A stretch of 35,152 nucleotides of DNA from an uncultured Collinsella sp. (GTDB lineage Bacteria; Actinomycetota; Coriobacteriia; Coriobacteriales; Coriobacteriaceae): contig CABVDH010000020.1 in assembly GCA_902497065.1 (NCBI GenBank), forward strand, positions 1 to 35,152, read 5' to 3'. Below are positions 1 to 7,161 of the stretch, piece after piece; positions within the stretch are counted from its first letter, which is position 1, and each line of letters starts with the position of its first letter. Position numbers and translations under genes: made by a program. Below the pieces are notes generated by a model. It saw nothing but the letters and a program-made list of their open reading frames with translations. It was not told where the DNA came from and ran no database searches.

Positions 1-28
1 TGCGTTGGAGCCTCATTCAATGCTCGGG

Positions 29-101
29 TGGAGACGAGGGGGATCGAACCCCTGACCTCTTGACTGCCAGTCAAGCGCTCTCCCAGCTGAGCTACGCCCC
101 C
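29..101 (-). tRNA. tRNA-Ala (GGC), no encoded CCA
   Basis: The minus strand folds into a full cloverleaf. The acceptor stem contains the G3-U70 wobble that is the alanine identity element, the anticodon stem closes a 7-nt loop with GGC, and the T-arm loop is TTCGATC. The discriminator A is at position 29. The next three bases read CCC on the tRNA strand, so CCA would be added after transcription. A second copy at 15553-15628 differs by one base in the T-stem region and does encode CCA. Confidence 0.96.
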
Positions 102-113
102 GTGCGAAGAAGT

Positions 114-142
114 ACTATACGGGAACTCGGACGGCGATGCAA
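114..142 (-). promoter_or_regulatory. Promoter of tRNA-Ala copy 1
   Basis: Minus-strand -10 box TATAGT (114-119) and -35 box TTGCAT (137-142) are separated by 17 bp. The same two hexamers with the same spacing precede the other tRNA-Ala copy (15642-15670), while the spacer sequences differ. That conservation supports real promoters. Confidence 0.65.
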
Positions 143-212
143 GGACAATTTTGGAAAAACTTTCTGCGGCGCGGCGCGGGTGCGCCCGATCGGGCCCGAA
201 TCGCCCGAAAAG

Positions 213-236
213 GCCCGCGGGGCGCGCCCCGCGGGC
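213..236. repeat. Perfect 24-bp GC palindrome in GC-rich noncoding stretch
   Basis: The halves 213-224 (GCCCGCGGGGCG) and 225-236 are exact reverse complements with no loop. They sit in a roughly 190-bp stretch (150-340) that is almost pure G/C and contains further nested complementarity (for example 282-306). I see no credible gene here: the short frames have no ribosome site and overlap on both strands. Function is unknown; it could be a cruciform or a strong RNA hairpin. Confidence 0.6.
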
Positions 237-344
237 GGCGGCCACGCCGCCGCCCGAGTTGTTTGGGTCCTCCGGCCGCCTCGGGGGCCGCCCGCGCGGC
301 GGCCGTGCGCCTTGACGGGCCCATTCGACCGCCCCCGGGGACCT

Positions 345-510
345 CCCGCCACGAAACCGGCCCATCTACTACGTTTGGGCATCATCCCCCGACCACGCCG
401 ATATGGCAGAAATGAAAACCGCAGGTAGACGTCCTGCGGTTTTCGCGGAATACGGGGTATGGTCGAGGGGTCGGGGTAAAACGTAGTAGATGGGCAGGTT
501 TCGTGGCGGG
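345..510. repeat. MITE-like palindromic repeat R1, copy 1
   Basis: Terminal inverted arms 345-376 and 479-510 match at 31 of 32 positions. Nested in the middle is an 11-bp perfect hairpin (AAAACCGCAGG at 415-425, CCTGCGGTTTT at 433-443, 7-nt loop). Its A/T tails make it a plausible bidirectional Rho-independent terminator. A second copy lies at 6675-6836. No coding capacity is visible. It sits downstream of the 562-1719 gene and upstream of the tRNA promoter, so it could insulate the two. Confidence 0.8.
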
Positions 511-561
511 AGCATCGCAGGCAGCCGACCGAGGGCGCCCGGAAGTGTGCGGGGCACCCGC

Positions 562-1719
562 CTAACGACCGATTTCCAGCCAATTGCACAGCACGTTGGC
601 TCGTAACTCCATTTCCGTCGTCTTTTGCGCCTTAGTTTTGCACCTATAGCGCAATTTCAAGCGCGAGCAAAGACTTCGGACGATCGCGTCAAGCTGCTCT
701 GCATCGTTAAGCATGTCATGCGTAACCAGAAAGACGTCATACCCCATGCTTTGCAGGGCTGTCATGCGTTTGGCATCGTGGTCGAGCACGGCGCCTGATC
801 CGTGAATGACCTCCCCCTGAATCTCCACAATGCCTGCCTTCATTATGGTTGGATTTACGATCACGATATCCCCGTAGCAAACTTTTTGCCCTGCAATGCT
901 CTGCGCCGATGCGGTAAGCGGCGTAAGGTCGTTGACGTAAACGTTTCGAAAGCCGGCACCACCGCAAGAGCGAGGGAGCGATAGCAATAGAATTCCTGCA
1001 ACTTCAAGCGGAGAGGCTGCTATACCCGTCACCATCTGCGCGGCGTTGTAAAACTTCATACCCCACTTTCGTCTTTTCATCTTACTGGCGTACTCGTGAA
1101 GCTCACGTAATTCGATAAGCGGCTTCCTCATCCAGAGCGAAGTGCCCTTTAGCTTTGTTACCTCTTTCGTTTTATTTTGTCCGTTGGGCCCCTTCGCATT
1201 TACCTGTTCTTTGACTTTTATGCGCGCATAAACGCGTTTCCATTGTGGTTCGTCTTGGCTTTCATCGAGGTCAAAGAGGGATTCGGTGGTTGCATTCTCA
1301 GCAGCGTCTTTGCCTTTGTCTAGTTCCGCTTCTGCTGCGGCGGTGGGCTCAAAGACCGAGAACCACCCGCAGAATTCGTACATGGCAAGGACAAGATCGG
1401 TTGGAGACACAAAGCGCGCCATGGTAAATAGCGTCGCAAGTGGATTGGTAATCCTAAAGTTCATCGCGGTTTCCAGTGTGCTGCCCACCCCCGAAGCATC
1501 ATCACAGTGGATTGTTGTCCGTAATCCTGAATGGTAGTTAACGCCACCGGGCACTGTTGTGGTAATAATCGGGGTCTTAAGAACATCGGTTACGAAGGGT
1601 GATTGGGCCAGGACTCGCCAGCCGTCTTCGGAACTTGGCAGGCGCGGGTAGAGGTCGCGTACCTGGGGTGGGCAGCGCCAGTAGCGGAATGCGGTGTTTG
1701 CGCAGACGATCTCGTCCAT
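562..1719 (-). CDS. Uncharacterised protein with C-terminal DUF559-like (PD-(D/E)XK-type) domain
   Basis: A 385-residue protein starting at an ATG with a GGGAG ribosome site 7 bases upstream. The N-terminal two thirds match nothing I recognise. The last ~100 residues read like the DUF559/very-short-patch-repair fold: a hydrophobic strand containing VEIQGEVIH, then LDHDAKRMTALQSMGYDVF, where an acidic residue, a basic residue and a Gly-Tyr-aromatic strand follow the usual order of DUF559 proteins. The middle has a low-complexity acidic Ala/Glu stretch (around residues 125-160) that looks like a linker. A nuclease role is inference. Alternatives are a regulator with a degenerate nuclease fold or an abortive-infection factor. 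It is monocistronic, with tRNA-Val upstream and repeat R1 downstream. Confidence 0.72.
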   Translation of the reverse strand: MDEIVCANTAFRYWRCPPQVRDLYPRLPSSEDGWRVLAQSPFVTDVLKTPIITTTVPGGVNYHSGLRTTIHCDDASGVGSTLETAMNFRITNPLATLFTMARFVSPTDLVLAMYEFCGWFSVFEPTAAAEAELDKGKDAAENATTESLFDLDESQDEPQWKRVYARIKVKEQVNAKGPNGQNKTKEVTKLKGTSLWMRKPLIELRELHEYASKMKRRKWGMKFYNAAQMVTGIAASPLEVAGILLLSLPRSCGGAGFRNVYVNDLTPLTASAQSIAGQKVCYGDIVIVNPTIMKAGIVEIQGEVIHGSGAVLDHDAKRMTALQSMGYDVFLVTHDMLNDAEQLDAIVRSLCSRLKLRYRCKTKAQKTTEMELRANVLCNWLEIGR

Positions 1720-2056
1720 GTTGGTCTCCCCTGGGGTTGGCCGCAGGCTGTGCGGAATGCGGGTGAGGCCGATTATCTATGGGGTCATCACGCGGGTAAG
1801 TACCGGAAGCTGACCAAACGCTGACCAAAAACTTGACGCGCTCGAATGAAAGGCAGCCGCGAGGCACATAACTCGCTGGCACAGGTCGTGGGCTAAAGGT
1901 TCATGTCTCCACATTTGCTAACAGATCGCATGGCAAATTCAATGAAAGAACGCATGGGCTTTATGCAAAACCGGTGATGACGTCAGCACGGGAGAGACGT
2001 GCTACAAACAACGCTTTTGAGAACTTCGATTGGATTTTGGTGTCACACTTGGTGTC
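1720..2056. other. Noncoding gap with paired direct repeats
   Basis: No gene is supported. Visible signals are two copies of GCTGACCAAA 11 bp apart (1809-1818, 1820-1829), two copies of TTGGTGTCA 12 bp apart (2037-2045, 2049-2057), and a small hairpin AGCACG/CGTGCT around 1986-2004. One-turn spacing suggests protein-binding sites. Similar repeats near a tRNA gene can be the wreckage of a tyrosine-integrase element, but no integrase residues can be read. Confidence 0.4.
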
Positions 2057-2092
2057 AAAAAGAAAAAGGCCAGAGGCTTAATACCCCTGACC
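2057..2092 (-). terminator. Rho-independent terminator of tRNA-Val
   Basis: Read on the minus strand, GGTCAGGGG and CCTCTGGCC form a 9-bp stem (two G-U pairs) around a 7-nt loop, followed by TTTTTCTTTTT. It lies 12 bases past the encoded CCA of tRNA-Val. Confidence 0.8.
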
Positions 2093-2103
2093 TGTGCTTT
2101 TGA

Positions 2104-2178
2104 TGGTGGGCGATACAAGATTCGAACTTGTGACCCCATCCGTGTGAAGGATATGCTCTACCCCTGAGCCAATCGCCC
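2104..2178 (-). tRNA. tRNA-Val (CAC)
   Basis: A full cloverleaf reads on the minus strand: acceptor GGGCGAT with ATCGCCC, a GCTC/GAGC D-stem, a 5-bp anticodon stem closing loop TTCACAC (anticodon CAC, reading GUG), T-stem ACAAG/CTTGT, discriminator A and encoded CCA at 2104-2106. A T-rich terminator follows. Confidence 0.96.
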
Positions 2179-2316
2179 GTCGCCTTTCGGCAAAAGAGAT
2201 ACTATCATAGCCGCGCGTGGTTTACCAAGAACTTTTTGCCGCCGATTTTAAATTCGTGGGCGCAAACCGCGCCACCGCAATATGGATAGCCGACAAACCA
2301 GCAGCTAAACAGTCCT

Positions 2317-3105
2317 TTATCGTTTAATCCACGAGGTCTCGGGACGGCAGATAAGACGCGCGTTGTTGTAGGCCATGTCGAGCGTGAGGCAGGTGCGCGC
2401 GGCGTAGAAGCCGTCCTCGCGCTGGATGGTCAGCGCCAGCTCGGGCTTGTCGCCGGTCAGGCACAGCGGCAGGAGCAGCTGGATCCGACCGCCGTAGAAC
2501 TGCGGCACCGCGAGCGTGTAGTTGGCGGCGGCGCGGCGGGCGGCCTCGACGACGGCGCCCTCAAAGGCGCGGCGCAGCAGCAGCGAGTTGCCCTCCCCCA
2601 TCAGGCTGGCGGGAATTCGAGTCAGGTTCTCCTCGTCGCCCAGAATGTGGTCGATGTTGGAACGGATGGGCAGGCGGTAGTCAAAGACCAGCTCGGAGGG
2701 GTCCTCGGCAAAGCGCACGCGGCACGGTAAGTACTCAAATGAGACCAGCATGGGGTCGCTTTCCTTAAAGAAACCCTTCAAAAACCAGCGTTGGCGCGCA
2801 TCGGACTTGGTGTTGGGCTCAAACAGGCCGTAGATGGTCTCGTAGCGGCGTGTGTACAGGCCGGTGTTGAACAGGCAGCGGGCGTCGTCGAACACCAGTG
2901 GCAGGTTGGACGGAGCGGTCTGGTCCACGTTGCGCTCGGTCAAAAACACCGCGCGGCTAAACGAGAACGACAGGTAGTTTTTGAGGATGCGGTTGCTGGG
3001 ACCCCAGTCCTCGGGATCGGCGAGGTCGGCCAGACGGTCGTAGCAGGGCTCGGGGCAAAACGCAAAGTCGTAGACATTGCTGCACAGGGTGCTGGGGATT
3101 TCCAT
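2317..3105 (-). CDS. DUF3825 domain protein
   Basis: A 262-residue soluble protein. The central block, LVFDDARCLFNTGLYTRRYE followed by TIYGLFEPN and RWFLKGFF, is the signature I associate with DUF3825, and the family's conserved FNTGL motif is intact at about residues 81-85. Biochemical function is not established to my knowledge. DUF3825 proteins are usually stand-alone or joined to RNA/DNA-binding modules in defence- or stress-type loci. No partner gene is adjacent: the next gene on the same strand starts 46 bp upstream and encodes a Fic-family toxin. Codon use is as GC-rich as the core genes. There is no signal peptide or membrane segment. Confidence 0.78.
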   Translation of the reverse strand: MEIPSTLCSNVYDFAFCPEPCYDRLADLADPEDWGPSNRILKNYLSFSFSRAVFLTERNVDQTAPSNLPLVFDDARCLFNTGLYTRRYETIYGLFEPNTKSDARQRWFLKGFFKESDPMLVSFEYLPCRVRFAEDPSELVFDYRLPIRSNIDHILGDEENLTRIPASLMGEGNSLLLRRAFEGAVVEAARRAAANYTLAVPQFYGGRIQLLLPLCLTGDKPELALTIQREDGFYAARTCLTLDMAYNNARLICRPETSWIKR

Positions 3106-3150
3106 GTGGCGTCCAATCCATTCAATAACCGGCGTGCGGATGCTTAGATT

Positions 3151-3666
3151 CTATACGCGCGACGGGTCGATCGTGTCCGCAACGCAACCGCGGCGAAGCT
3201 CTTCGGCGAGTTCGCTGGTCGCGTGGCTTCCGGAAACGAGGTCCTGGATCCAGGCGTAGTACTGGTTGTCTTTGGGCTCGGGGGCGTCGGACAGCACGAC
3301 CGGAGCGCCGGCGAGCCTTAAGACGGACAACGCAAAGACAAGGCTGGTGCGCTTGTTGCCGTCCTCGAAGATGTGGTCCTTGACCATGTGCTCGGCCACG
3401 TAGGTGGCCTGGTCAAAGATGTCCGCGAATCGATCGGCCGGCGATTTGCCGAATATCGTACAGAATGCACCCGCAAGCACAGACTCGACGCGTCCAAGCT
3501 CATGCGCGGCCCGGTCGCCCGTGGCGTCGGTCGTATAGCAGCGCCCGACCGTCATCAGCGTGCTGTGAAGGCGCATCACGGCCGCGGCCATGACTTCGAG
3601 CGATTCGGCATCGTCGAGCACGAGCGGCGCGACGGGAATCCCTTGCCCTCCAACAGCCGCCATCAT
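3151..3666 (-). CDS. Doc/Fic-family toxin
   Basis: A 171-residue protein with the Fic core HIFEDGNKR (residues 98-106), matching HxFxDxNKR: catalytic His98, the phosphate-loop Asp102, and Asn104-Lys105-Arg106. The size and the HIF start of the motif resemble Doc-type toxins, which phosphorylate EF-Tu, but Fic proteins more often AMPylate, and a Gly rather than Ala precedes Asn. The chemistry is therefore open. No inhibitory S/TxxxE(G/N) helix is visible inside the protein. The start ATG overlaps the stop of the 3663-3884 gene (ATGA), so the two are translationally coupled as antitoxin then toxin. A second ATG is the next codon. Confidence 0.85.
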   Translation of the reverse strand: MMAAVGGQGIPVAPLVLDDAESLEVMAAAVMRLHSTLMTVGRCYTTDATGDRAAHELGRVESVLAGAFCTIFGKSPADRFADIFDQATYVAEHMVKDHIFEDGNKRTSLVFALSVLRLAGAPVVLSDAPEPKDNQYYAWIQDLVSGSHATSELAEELRRGCVADTIDPSRV

Positions 3667-3884
3667 GAGTTCTCCAAGAGCCTGAGCGCGTTGGGCATGT
3701 CCGCAATGGTCAGCCGAACGGCCTCGTCGATCAAAGTGGTGCTGTCCGGATCATCGGGTAACGTGCGGGGTGCTTTCGGCGCGATAGGGTCGGTTGCATG
3801 TGCTGTACAGTCGTCAAAAGTCATGCTTTCAGGATAGTTGTAGCAATAACTATCAGGCCGTGTCGTTGAATCTAACGTTTTCAT
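3663..3884 (-). CDS. Putative antitoxin partner of the Doc/Fic toxin
   Basis: A 73-residue acidic protein, first in a two-gene unit, sharing a 4-bp ATGA overlap with the toxin. I do not recognise the sequence. It lacks the Phd/YefM N-terminal DNA-binding fold and has no clear S/TxxxE(G/N) Fic-inhibition motif (the C-terminal LRLLEN comes near but lacks the Ser/Thr). The middle is Pro/Asp-rich (about residues 30-50) and probably disordered, and the C-terminal 25 residues look helical and could wrap the toxin. The antitoxin assignment rests on position, size and coupling. Confidence 0.6.
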   Translation of the reverse strand: MKTLDSTTRPDSYCYNYPESMTFDDCTAHATDPIAPKAPRTLPDDPDSTTLIDEAVRLTIADMPNALRLLENS

Positions 3885-3968
3885 CGCGCCGTCCTTCTGC
3901 TGGCTGAATCCGAGCGTTTAACCCGAGCATTTCGACCATGCAACGTAAATAGATTTTTCTTGAGGCAA

Positions 3969-4283
3969 TCAGTCATCGCTGTCCAAGCGTTTAGAACCCA
4001 GGTCGAAAACCTTGCCCTTGTCCCTTGCACCTATTGCGATGATTTGAACTACTTCGACGCGCCCATCGCGGATGCGATAAATTACGCGAATGCCATCTGT
4101 GCGAAACTTAAGTTCCCGACAACCTGCAAGAAGGCCCGAAAGTGGCTTGCCAATTTCATCGGCCCGAAGTGCAAGACGCGCAATACCTTTGTCCACCATA
4201 GCGCGAACTGAACCATCGAGTGACAGATACTCTTTCTCGGCGGTCTTGTCGTAAAACTCGACCTTAAACCTAGCCACGTTCAC
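3969..4283 (-). CDS. RelE/ParE-superfamily toxin
   Basis: A 104-residue protein with the classic layout: an N-terminal beta strand FKVEFYDKTAEKEYLSL, two helices, then the strands CRELKFRTDGIRVIYRIRDG and VEVVQIIAIGARDKGKVFD. The YRI and IGARDK motifs fit RelE-type toxins that cut mRNA at the ribosome. HigB-like or ParE-like activity cannot be excluded from sequence alone. The start is GTG, overlapping the antitoxin stop (GTGA), so translation is coupled. The gene ends about 80 bp before the next gene on the strand. Confidence 0.85.
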   Translation of the reverse strand: MNVARFKVEFYDKTAEKEYLSLDGSVRAMVDKGIARLALRADEIGKPLSGLLAGCRELKFRTDGIRVIYRIRDGRVEVVQIIAIGARDKGKVFDLGSKRLDSDD

Positions 4284-4648
4284 TCGAACAGCTCCTCATC
4301 GGAAATGGGATCGGTCGCCTCGGCTTCTAGCATGGCCTCGAACCTCTCACGTCCCACGGTATCGGAGAACGGGATGCCCTTGCGATTCGAACCAGCGTCG
4401 CCCCGTGCGAGCCTTGCAGCTGCTATGGCGTGTAGGCGCTCCTCTCGGAGCTGTTCGAGTTCAACCGCCATCGCCTCGAATTCGTCGAAGCCGACGATAA
4501 CAGTATCGATGCCATCGTTCCTGTCTGAGACAAATTGCGGCTCCCTTCGAGCGCGACGCCTCGCTTCGCCAAAATTTTTGCTTGCCTGCGTCGAGGTCAG
4601 TACCTGTTCGCGTCCGAAAACGAGTTTCTTGTCTATCACGGCAACCAT
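4280..4648 (-). CDS. Phd/YefM-type antitoxin
   Basis: A 122-residue protein. The N-terminus (LTSTQASKNFGEARRRARRE, then PQFVSDRNDGIDTVIVGFDE) matches the Phd/YefM pattern of a short helix, then a strand describing a target and a defence-like IVG..EFE motif. The C-terminal acidic segment would cover the toxin. A GGGAGG ribosome site lies 5 bases before the ATG. The upstream gap holds two TACGTA-centred palindromes (4674-4709), as expected for autoregulation by the antitoxin-toxin complex. Confidence 0.82.
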   Translation of the reverse strand: MVAVIDKKLVFGREQVLTSTQASKNFGEARRRARREPQFVSDRNDGIDTVIVGFDEFEAMAVELEQLREERLHAIAAARLARGDAGSNRKGIPFSDTVGRERFEAMLEAEATDPISDEELFE

Positions 4649-4673
4649 AGCAACCTCCCTTAAAATCTGACTC

Positions 4674-4709
4674 TAATACGTATTATAGTTCCCTTTAAAT
4701 ACGTACGTA
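4674..4709. promoter_or_regulatory. Operator pair for the RelE/Phd operon
   Basis: Two perfect palindromes with a shared TACGTA core, TAATACGTATTA (4674-4685) and TACGTACGTA (4700-4709), have centres 25 bp apart. They lie 25-61 bp upstream of the antitoxin start, an AT-rich position suited to the promoter. Autorepression is inferred from the family's habit. Confidence 0.6.
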
Positions 4710-4717
4710 AAGGAAAG

Positions 4718-5407
4718 TTAAACAGCAATACTCTCAGTCTTGATATTCTCGGATGAACAGGGTTTCGAGTTGTACTCTAGATCAACTGGTTGCCAGACGA
4801 GGTCCTCGATAGCGCAGTTTAGGGTGTTTGCGAGCGCCAGTGTCGAGGAGACCGATGCACGGCGCAGGTCGAGTTGGTTCTGCTCGTAGAGCTGTATAGC
4901 GCGAAGTTTAACTCCCGATTGGGTGGCGAGCTGTTTTTGCGTTAGTCCGGCCGCCTTACGTGCTGCCTTGAGGCCCTTTTTGTCTGCTTGAGCCTTGTTC
5001 CATTTTTCGATGATAATTCCAGCAAATTTGTCTTCGAGGGCTTCGTGGAACGGATGGTATGATCCAATGACCCAATCGAACGGAGCAACTTCGAATAGGT
5101 CGCTAAAGCCCAGGCAGCTTGCCCATTGCGTATAGGCCAAAACCCAGCCCGCCCAGTATTGCGGGGAACGGTCGAATGGATAGATCTCCCTGCATTCGGC
5201 GGGCTTTAGCCCCGCACGGGCGATAATTTCGCGCGCAAGTTCGTCGCCCGACATGCCGCAGATAACACGTGGCATTCCGCGCTTAAACTGTTTTATCTCA
5301 AGAGCGTTCGATAGGATCGCCGTCAGCTCGGCTGGATTCAAGCCTTGGTCACAGAGGGCAAAATCGACTGCCTCGCCCAGCGTTCTCATGGCGTCCTCGA
5401 GATACAT
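4718..5407 (-). CDS. HTH-domain partner (putative antitoxin) of the DUF3990 protein
   Basis: A 229-residue protein with two parts. Residues about 55-130 carry an RSPQYWAGWVLAYTQWASCLGF-like helical block, and residues about 145-203 form an XRE-type helix-turn-helix (GLTQKQLATQSGVKLRAIQLYE). Proteins with this build recur, in my recollection, next to DUF3990 genes in gut bacteria. It starts one base after the stop of the upstream DUF3990 gene, so the order is toxin first, antitoxin second. The likely roles are neutralising the partner and binding the 6094-6138 palindrome. The last ~20 residues are poorly conserved-looking and polar. Confidence 0.75.
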   Translation of the reverse strand: MYLEDAMRTLGEAVDFALCDQGLNPAELTAILSNALEIKQFKRGMPRVICGMSGDELAREIIARAGLKPAECREIYPFDRSPQYWAGWVLAYTQWASCLGFSDLFEVAPFDWVIGSYHPFHEALEDKFAGIIIEKWNKAQADKKGLKAARKAAGLTQKQLATQSGVKLRAIQLYEQNQLDLRRASVSSTLALANTLNCAIEDLVWQPVDLEYNSKPCSSENIKTESIAV

Positions 5408-5408
5408 C

Positions 5409-6077
5409 TCACTGTATGCGCAGGTCGTCTACTGTCATCCCCTCTCGAACGATGTCGAAGATGCGGATTCCCTCAAACGGATTCTCGGAAAGTAGCTCCC
5501 GATACTGCCCCCTTGCCGCTTCATCTCGCTCCTTGGCCAATGGGCCGTACTGAGCTTGAGGCGCACGTTCAAATCCAGCAAAACGAACGCTCTTAAAAGC
5601 GCGCTCGCTTTTGAGCACAATCTGCTCCCCCAGGTTGCCAAGCTTCATGGCACGACCCAGCTGCTCGACGGTGATCGTATTGTTTACAAACGCCCTGGCA
5701 TAACTAAAGTATGAGTCATCCGCACGCCATCCTCTAATCACATCGCAAGCGTCGGTGTCGGGCAGAAAATAATCGTGGAGATATTCGCATGCCCCCACGG
5801 CGATGGCGGTGTCCTTGCGAAAAGAACGATGCTCAACGAGCAACGCTATCCAATGCAGAACTGAATAATGCGGCGATAGTAAGTCGAGCAACTTGAGGTC
5901 TGCCATATCGAGTTCGTATCGATTTGTAAAGTCATCAGCATCTCCCGAGCATGCCCATTCCTTTGCAAGGTCAAGGCTTTCCGTGCAATAGAACCCCTGC
6001 CCATAATCGTTATGGACTTTTCCCAGGCCAAACTGGGGAACCTCAACAATCTTCTGGGAACCATGCCACAGCTCCAT
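5409..6077 (-). CDS. DUF3990 protein, putative ADP-ribosyltransferase toxin
   Basis: A 222-residue protein. The N-terminus reads ELWHGSQKIVEVPQFGLGK, then DYGQGFYCTESLDLAKEWA, the DUF3990 signature. It parallels the H-Y-E type ADP-ribosyltransferase fold, with His5 in WHGS, Tyr30 in GFYCT and a late Glu-Gln in LGEQIVLKSERAF. The target is unknown (protein or nucleic acid). The start ATG has an AGGAAG ribosome site. A 19-bp perfect inverted repeat lies 17 bp upstream. Together with the downstream HTH gene it forms a two-gene toxin-antitoxin-like unit. Toxicity is inference; the family assignment is fairly secure. Confidence 0.82.
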   Translation of the reverse strand: MELWHGSQKIVEVPQFGLGKVHNDYGQGFYCTESLDLAKEWACSGDADDFTNRYELDMADLKLLDLLSPHYSVLHWIALLVEHRSFRKDTAIAVGACEYLHDYFLPDTDACDVIRGWRADDSYFSYARAFVNNTITVEQLGRAMKLGNLGEQIVLKSERAFKSVRFAGFERAPQAQYGPLAKERDEAARGQYRELLSENPFEGIRIFDIVREGMTVDDLRIQ

Positions 6078-6093
6078 GTGAGCTTCCTAACGG

Positions 6094-6138
6094 GTATCGC
6101 TCTAACGATAGTCTAACATACTATCGTTAGAGCGATAC
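6094..6138. promoter_or_regulatory. 19-bp inverted-repeat operator upstream of DUF3990/HTH pair
   Basis: Arms 6094-6112 (GTATCGCTCTAACGATAGT) and 6120-6138 are perfect reverse complements around a 7-bp loop. The position is immediately upstream of the toxin ribosome site, and there is no T-run on either side, so it looks like a protein-binding operator rather than a terminator. Confidence 0.65.
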
Positions 6139-6674
6139 TTGTACTGAAAGATCGAGAGGGCGAATGGAACCGATTCTAAGTTCATACCGGCTTCTAAGAA
6201 TGTCGAATCCGAAAGTATGCGGCAAATTCCAGACTTGTCGACCACGCCGGGATACGTCAAAGTCTCCACCTGCGGTTTTGTTGGGAAAAATCGGGTTGTG
6301 CTCGGGGTTTGCTTAATTTTCCCCGTACTTCCGAAATATAGGCATTTTGTCAGCGATTTGAGGTGCCTTCGAGCGCCATGTTGATGCTTCCGAGCCAAGA
6401 GCAATTGGTTAACGGACGAGTTAAGGCACACTATAGCTGCTATATCTTTAGTAATTAAAGCGGCGCATCCAAAGACACCCTCTTTCGAATCTTAACTAGA
6501 CAGGGGCCGTGATCGCAAGGCGACGCAACTTAACGGAATGAACGGTTTCCGAGGGTCATAACGCATTTTTTGGGGTATCGACGTTACCGGCCGCAACGGT
6601 TGCGGACGCTCGAATCGACATTCTTCGTACCGGAATTTGTACCAAGGCGAATTTCGCGGCTTCCGGAGACGCAA
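6139..6674. other. Gene-free stretch, mostly repeat debris
   Basis: No gene is supported. The minus-strand frame 6102-6431 has no ribosome site, and its sequence is largely the R3 repeat at 6203-6390 plus half of the operator palindrome. The remainder (6391-6674) is AT-richer and shows no clear signal. Confidence 0.5.
6203..6390. repeat. Intergenic repeat R3, copy A
   Basis: This stretch begins AGTATGCGGCAAA and contains ACCTGCGGTTTTG, AAAAATCGGGTTGTG, TTTTCCCCGTACTTCCGAAA and GGTGCCTT in order. The same blocks in the same order occur at 7540-7855 (for example AAAAATCGGGTTGTG and TTTTCCCCGCACTTTCGAAA). It is noncoding. The CCTGCGGTTTT core is shared with R1 and with 32223-32356. Confidence 0.7.
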
Positions 6675-6836
6675 CGCCACGAAACCGGCCCATCTACTAC
6701 GTTTAACCCCGACCAGCCGACCATATCCCGGATTTCGCAAAAACCGCAGGCCGTCTACCTGCGGTTTTATTATTAACGAAAACGGAATGGTCGGGGGATG
6801 CCGGCCAAACGTAGTAGATGGGCGGCTATCGTGGCG
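6675..6836. repeat. MITE-like palindromic repeat R1, copy 2
   Basis: Outer arms 6675-6704 and 6807-6836 match at 27 of 30 positions and share the CATCTACTACGTTT core with copy 1. The central hairpin AAAACCGCAGG (6740-6750)/CCTGCGGTTTT (6758-6768) is identical in its stem to copy 1, but the loop is nearly the reverse complement, so the centre is flipped relative to copy 1. The T-run after the stem reads TTTTATTATT, a good terminator on the plus strand. Confidence 0.8.
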
Positions 6837-6990
6837 GGCGTTCCGTAGAGCGGTCGGAATGGCACCGGAAAGGCGGGCCGTGGCCGCGCGCCACGCGCGC
6901 CTCGCCCTTCACAAGTTTATGAGTTTTAGTATCCAAAGCCGAGGGAACATGTTAAATGCAGTCAGTAAACCCGCCCGGCCTCTGGATGTA

Positions 6991-7161
6991 TCAGCTCTGG
7001 TGCTGCCTGAAAATACGCAACGCTTCCTCTGGCTCGGGAATATCATCGACGATAACTTTCCAGGCGAGGGATCGAACTACTTCTCGATATCCATGTGCTA
7101 CGAAGTTTCGAAAGCCCCTAATATCGTTCCATGGATACTCCGGAAAAGCTCCTCGTCCCGT
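6991..7161 (-). pseudogene. HEPN (DUF86-type) toxin remnant, 5' end missing
   Basis: Directly after the MNT stop codon, in the same frame, the minus strand reads 56 sense codons including YPWNDIRGFRNFVAHGY and then WKVIVDDIP. This is the C-terminal half of a HEPN/DUF86 protein with the RNxxxH-type catalytic motif intact. There is no ATG/GTG/TTG start between the MNT stop and the motif, and the usual first ~60 residues are absent. The gene therefore looks like an internally deleted partner of the MNT antitoxin. Expression would need readthrough of the MNT stop codon. Confidence 0.75.

Noticed and set aside
6102..6431. A 109-codon minus-strand frame upstream of the DUF3990 pair
   Set aside because: It translates repeat R3 and half of the operator palindrome and has no ribosome site.
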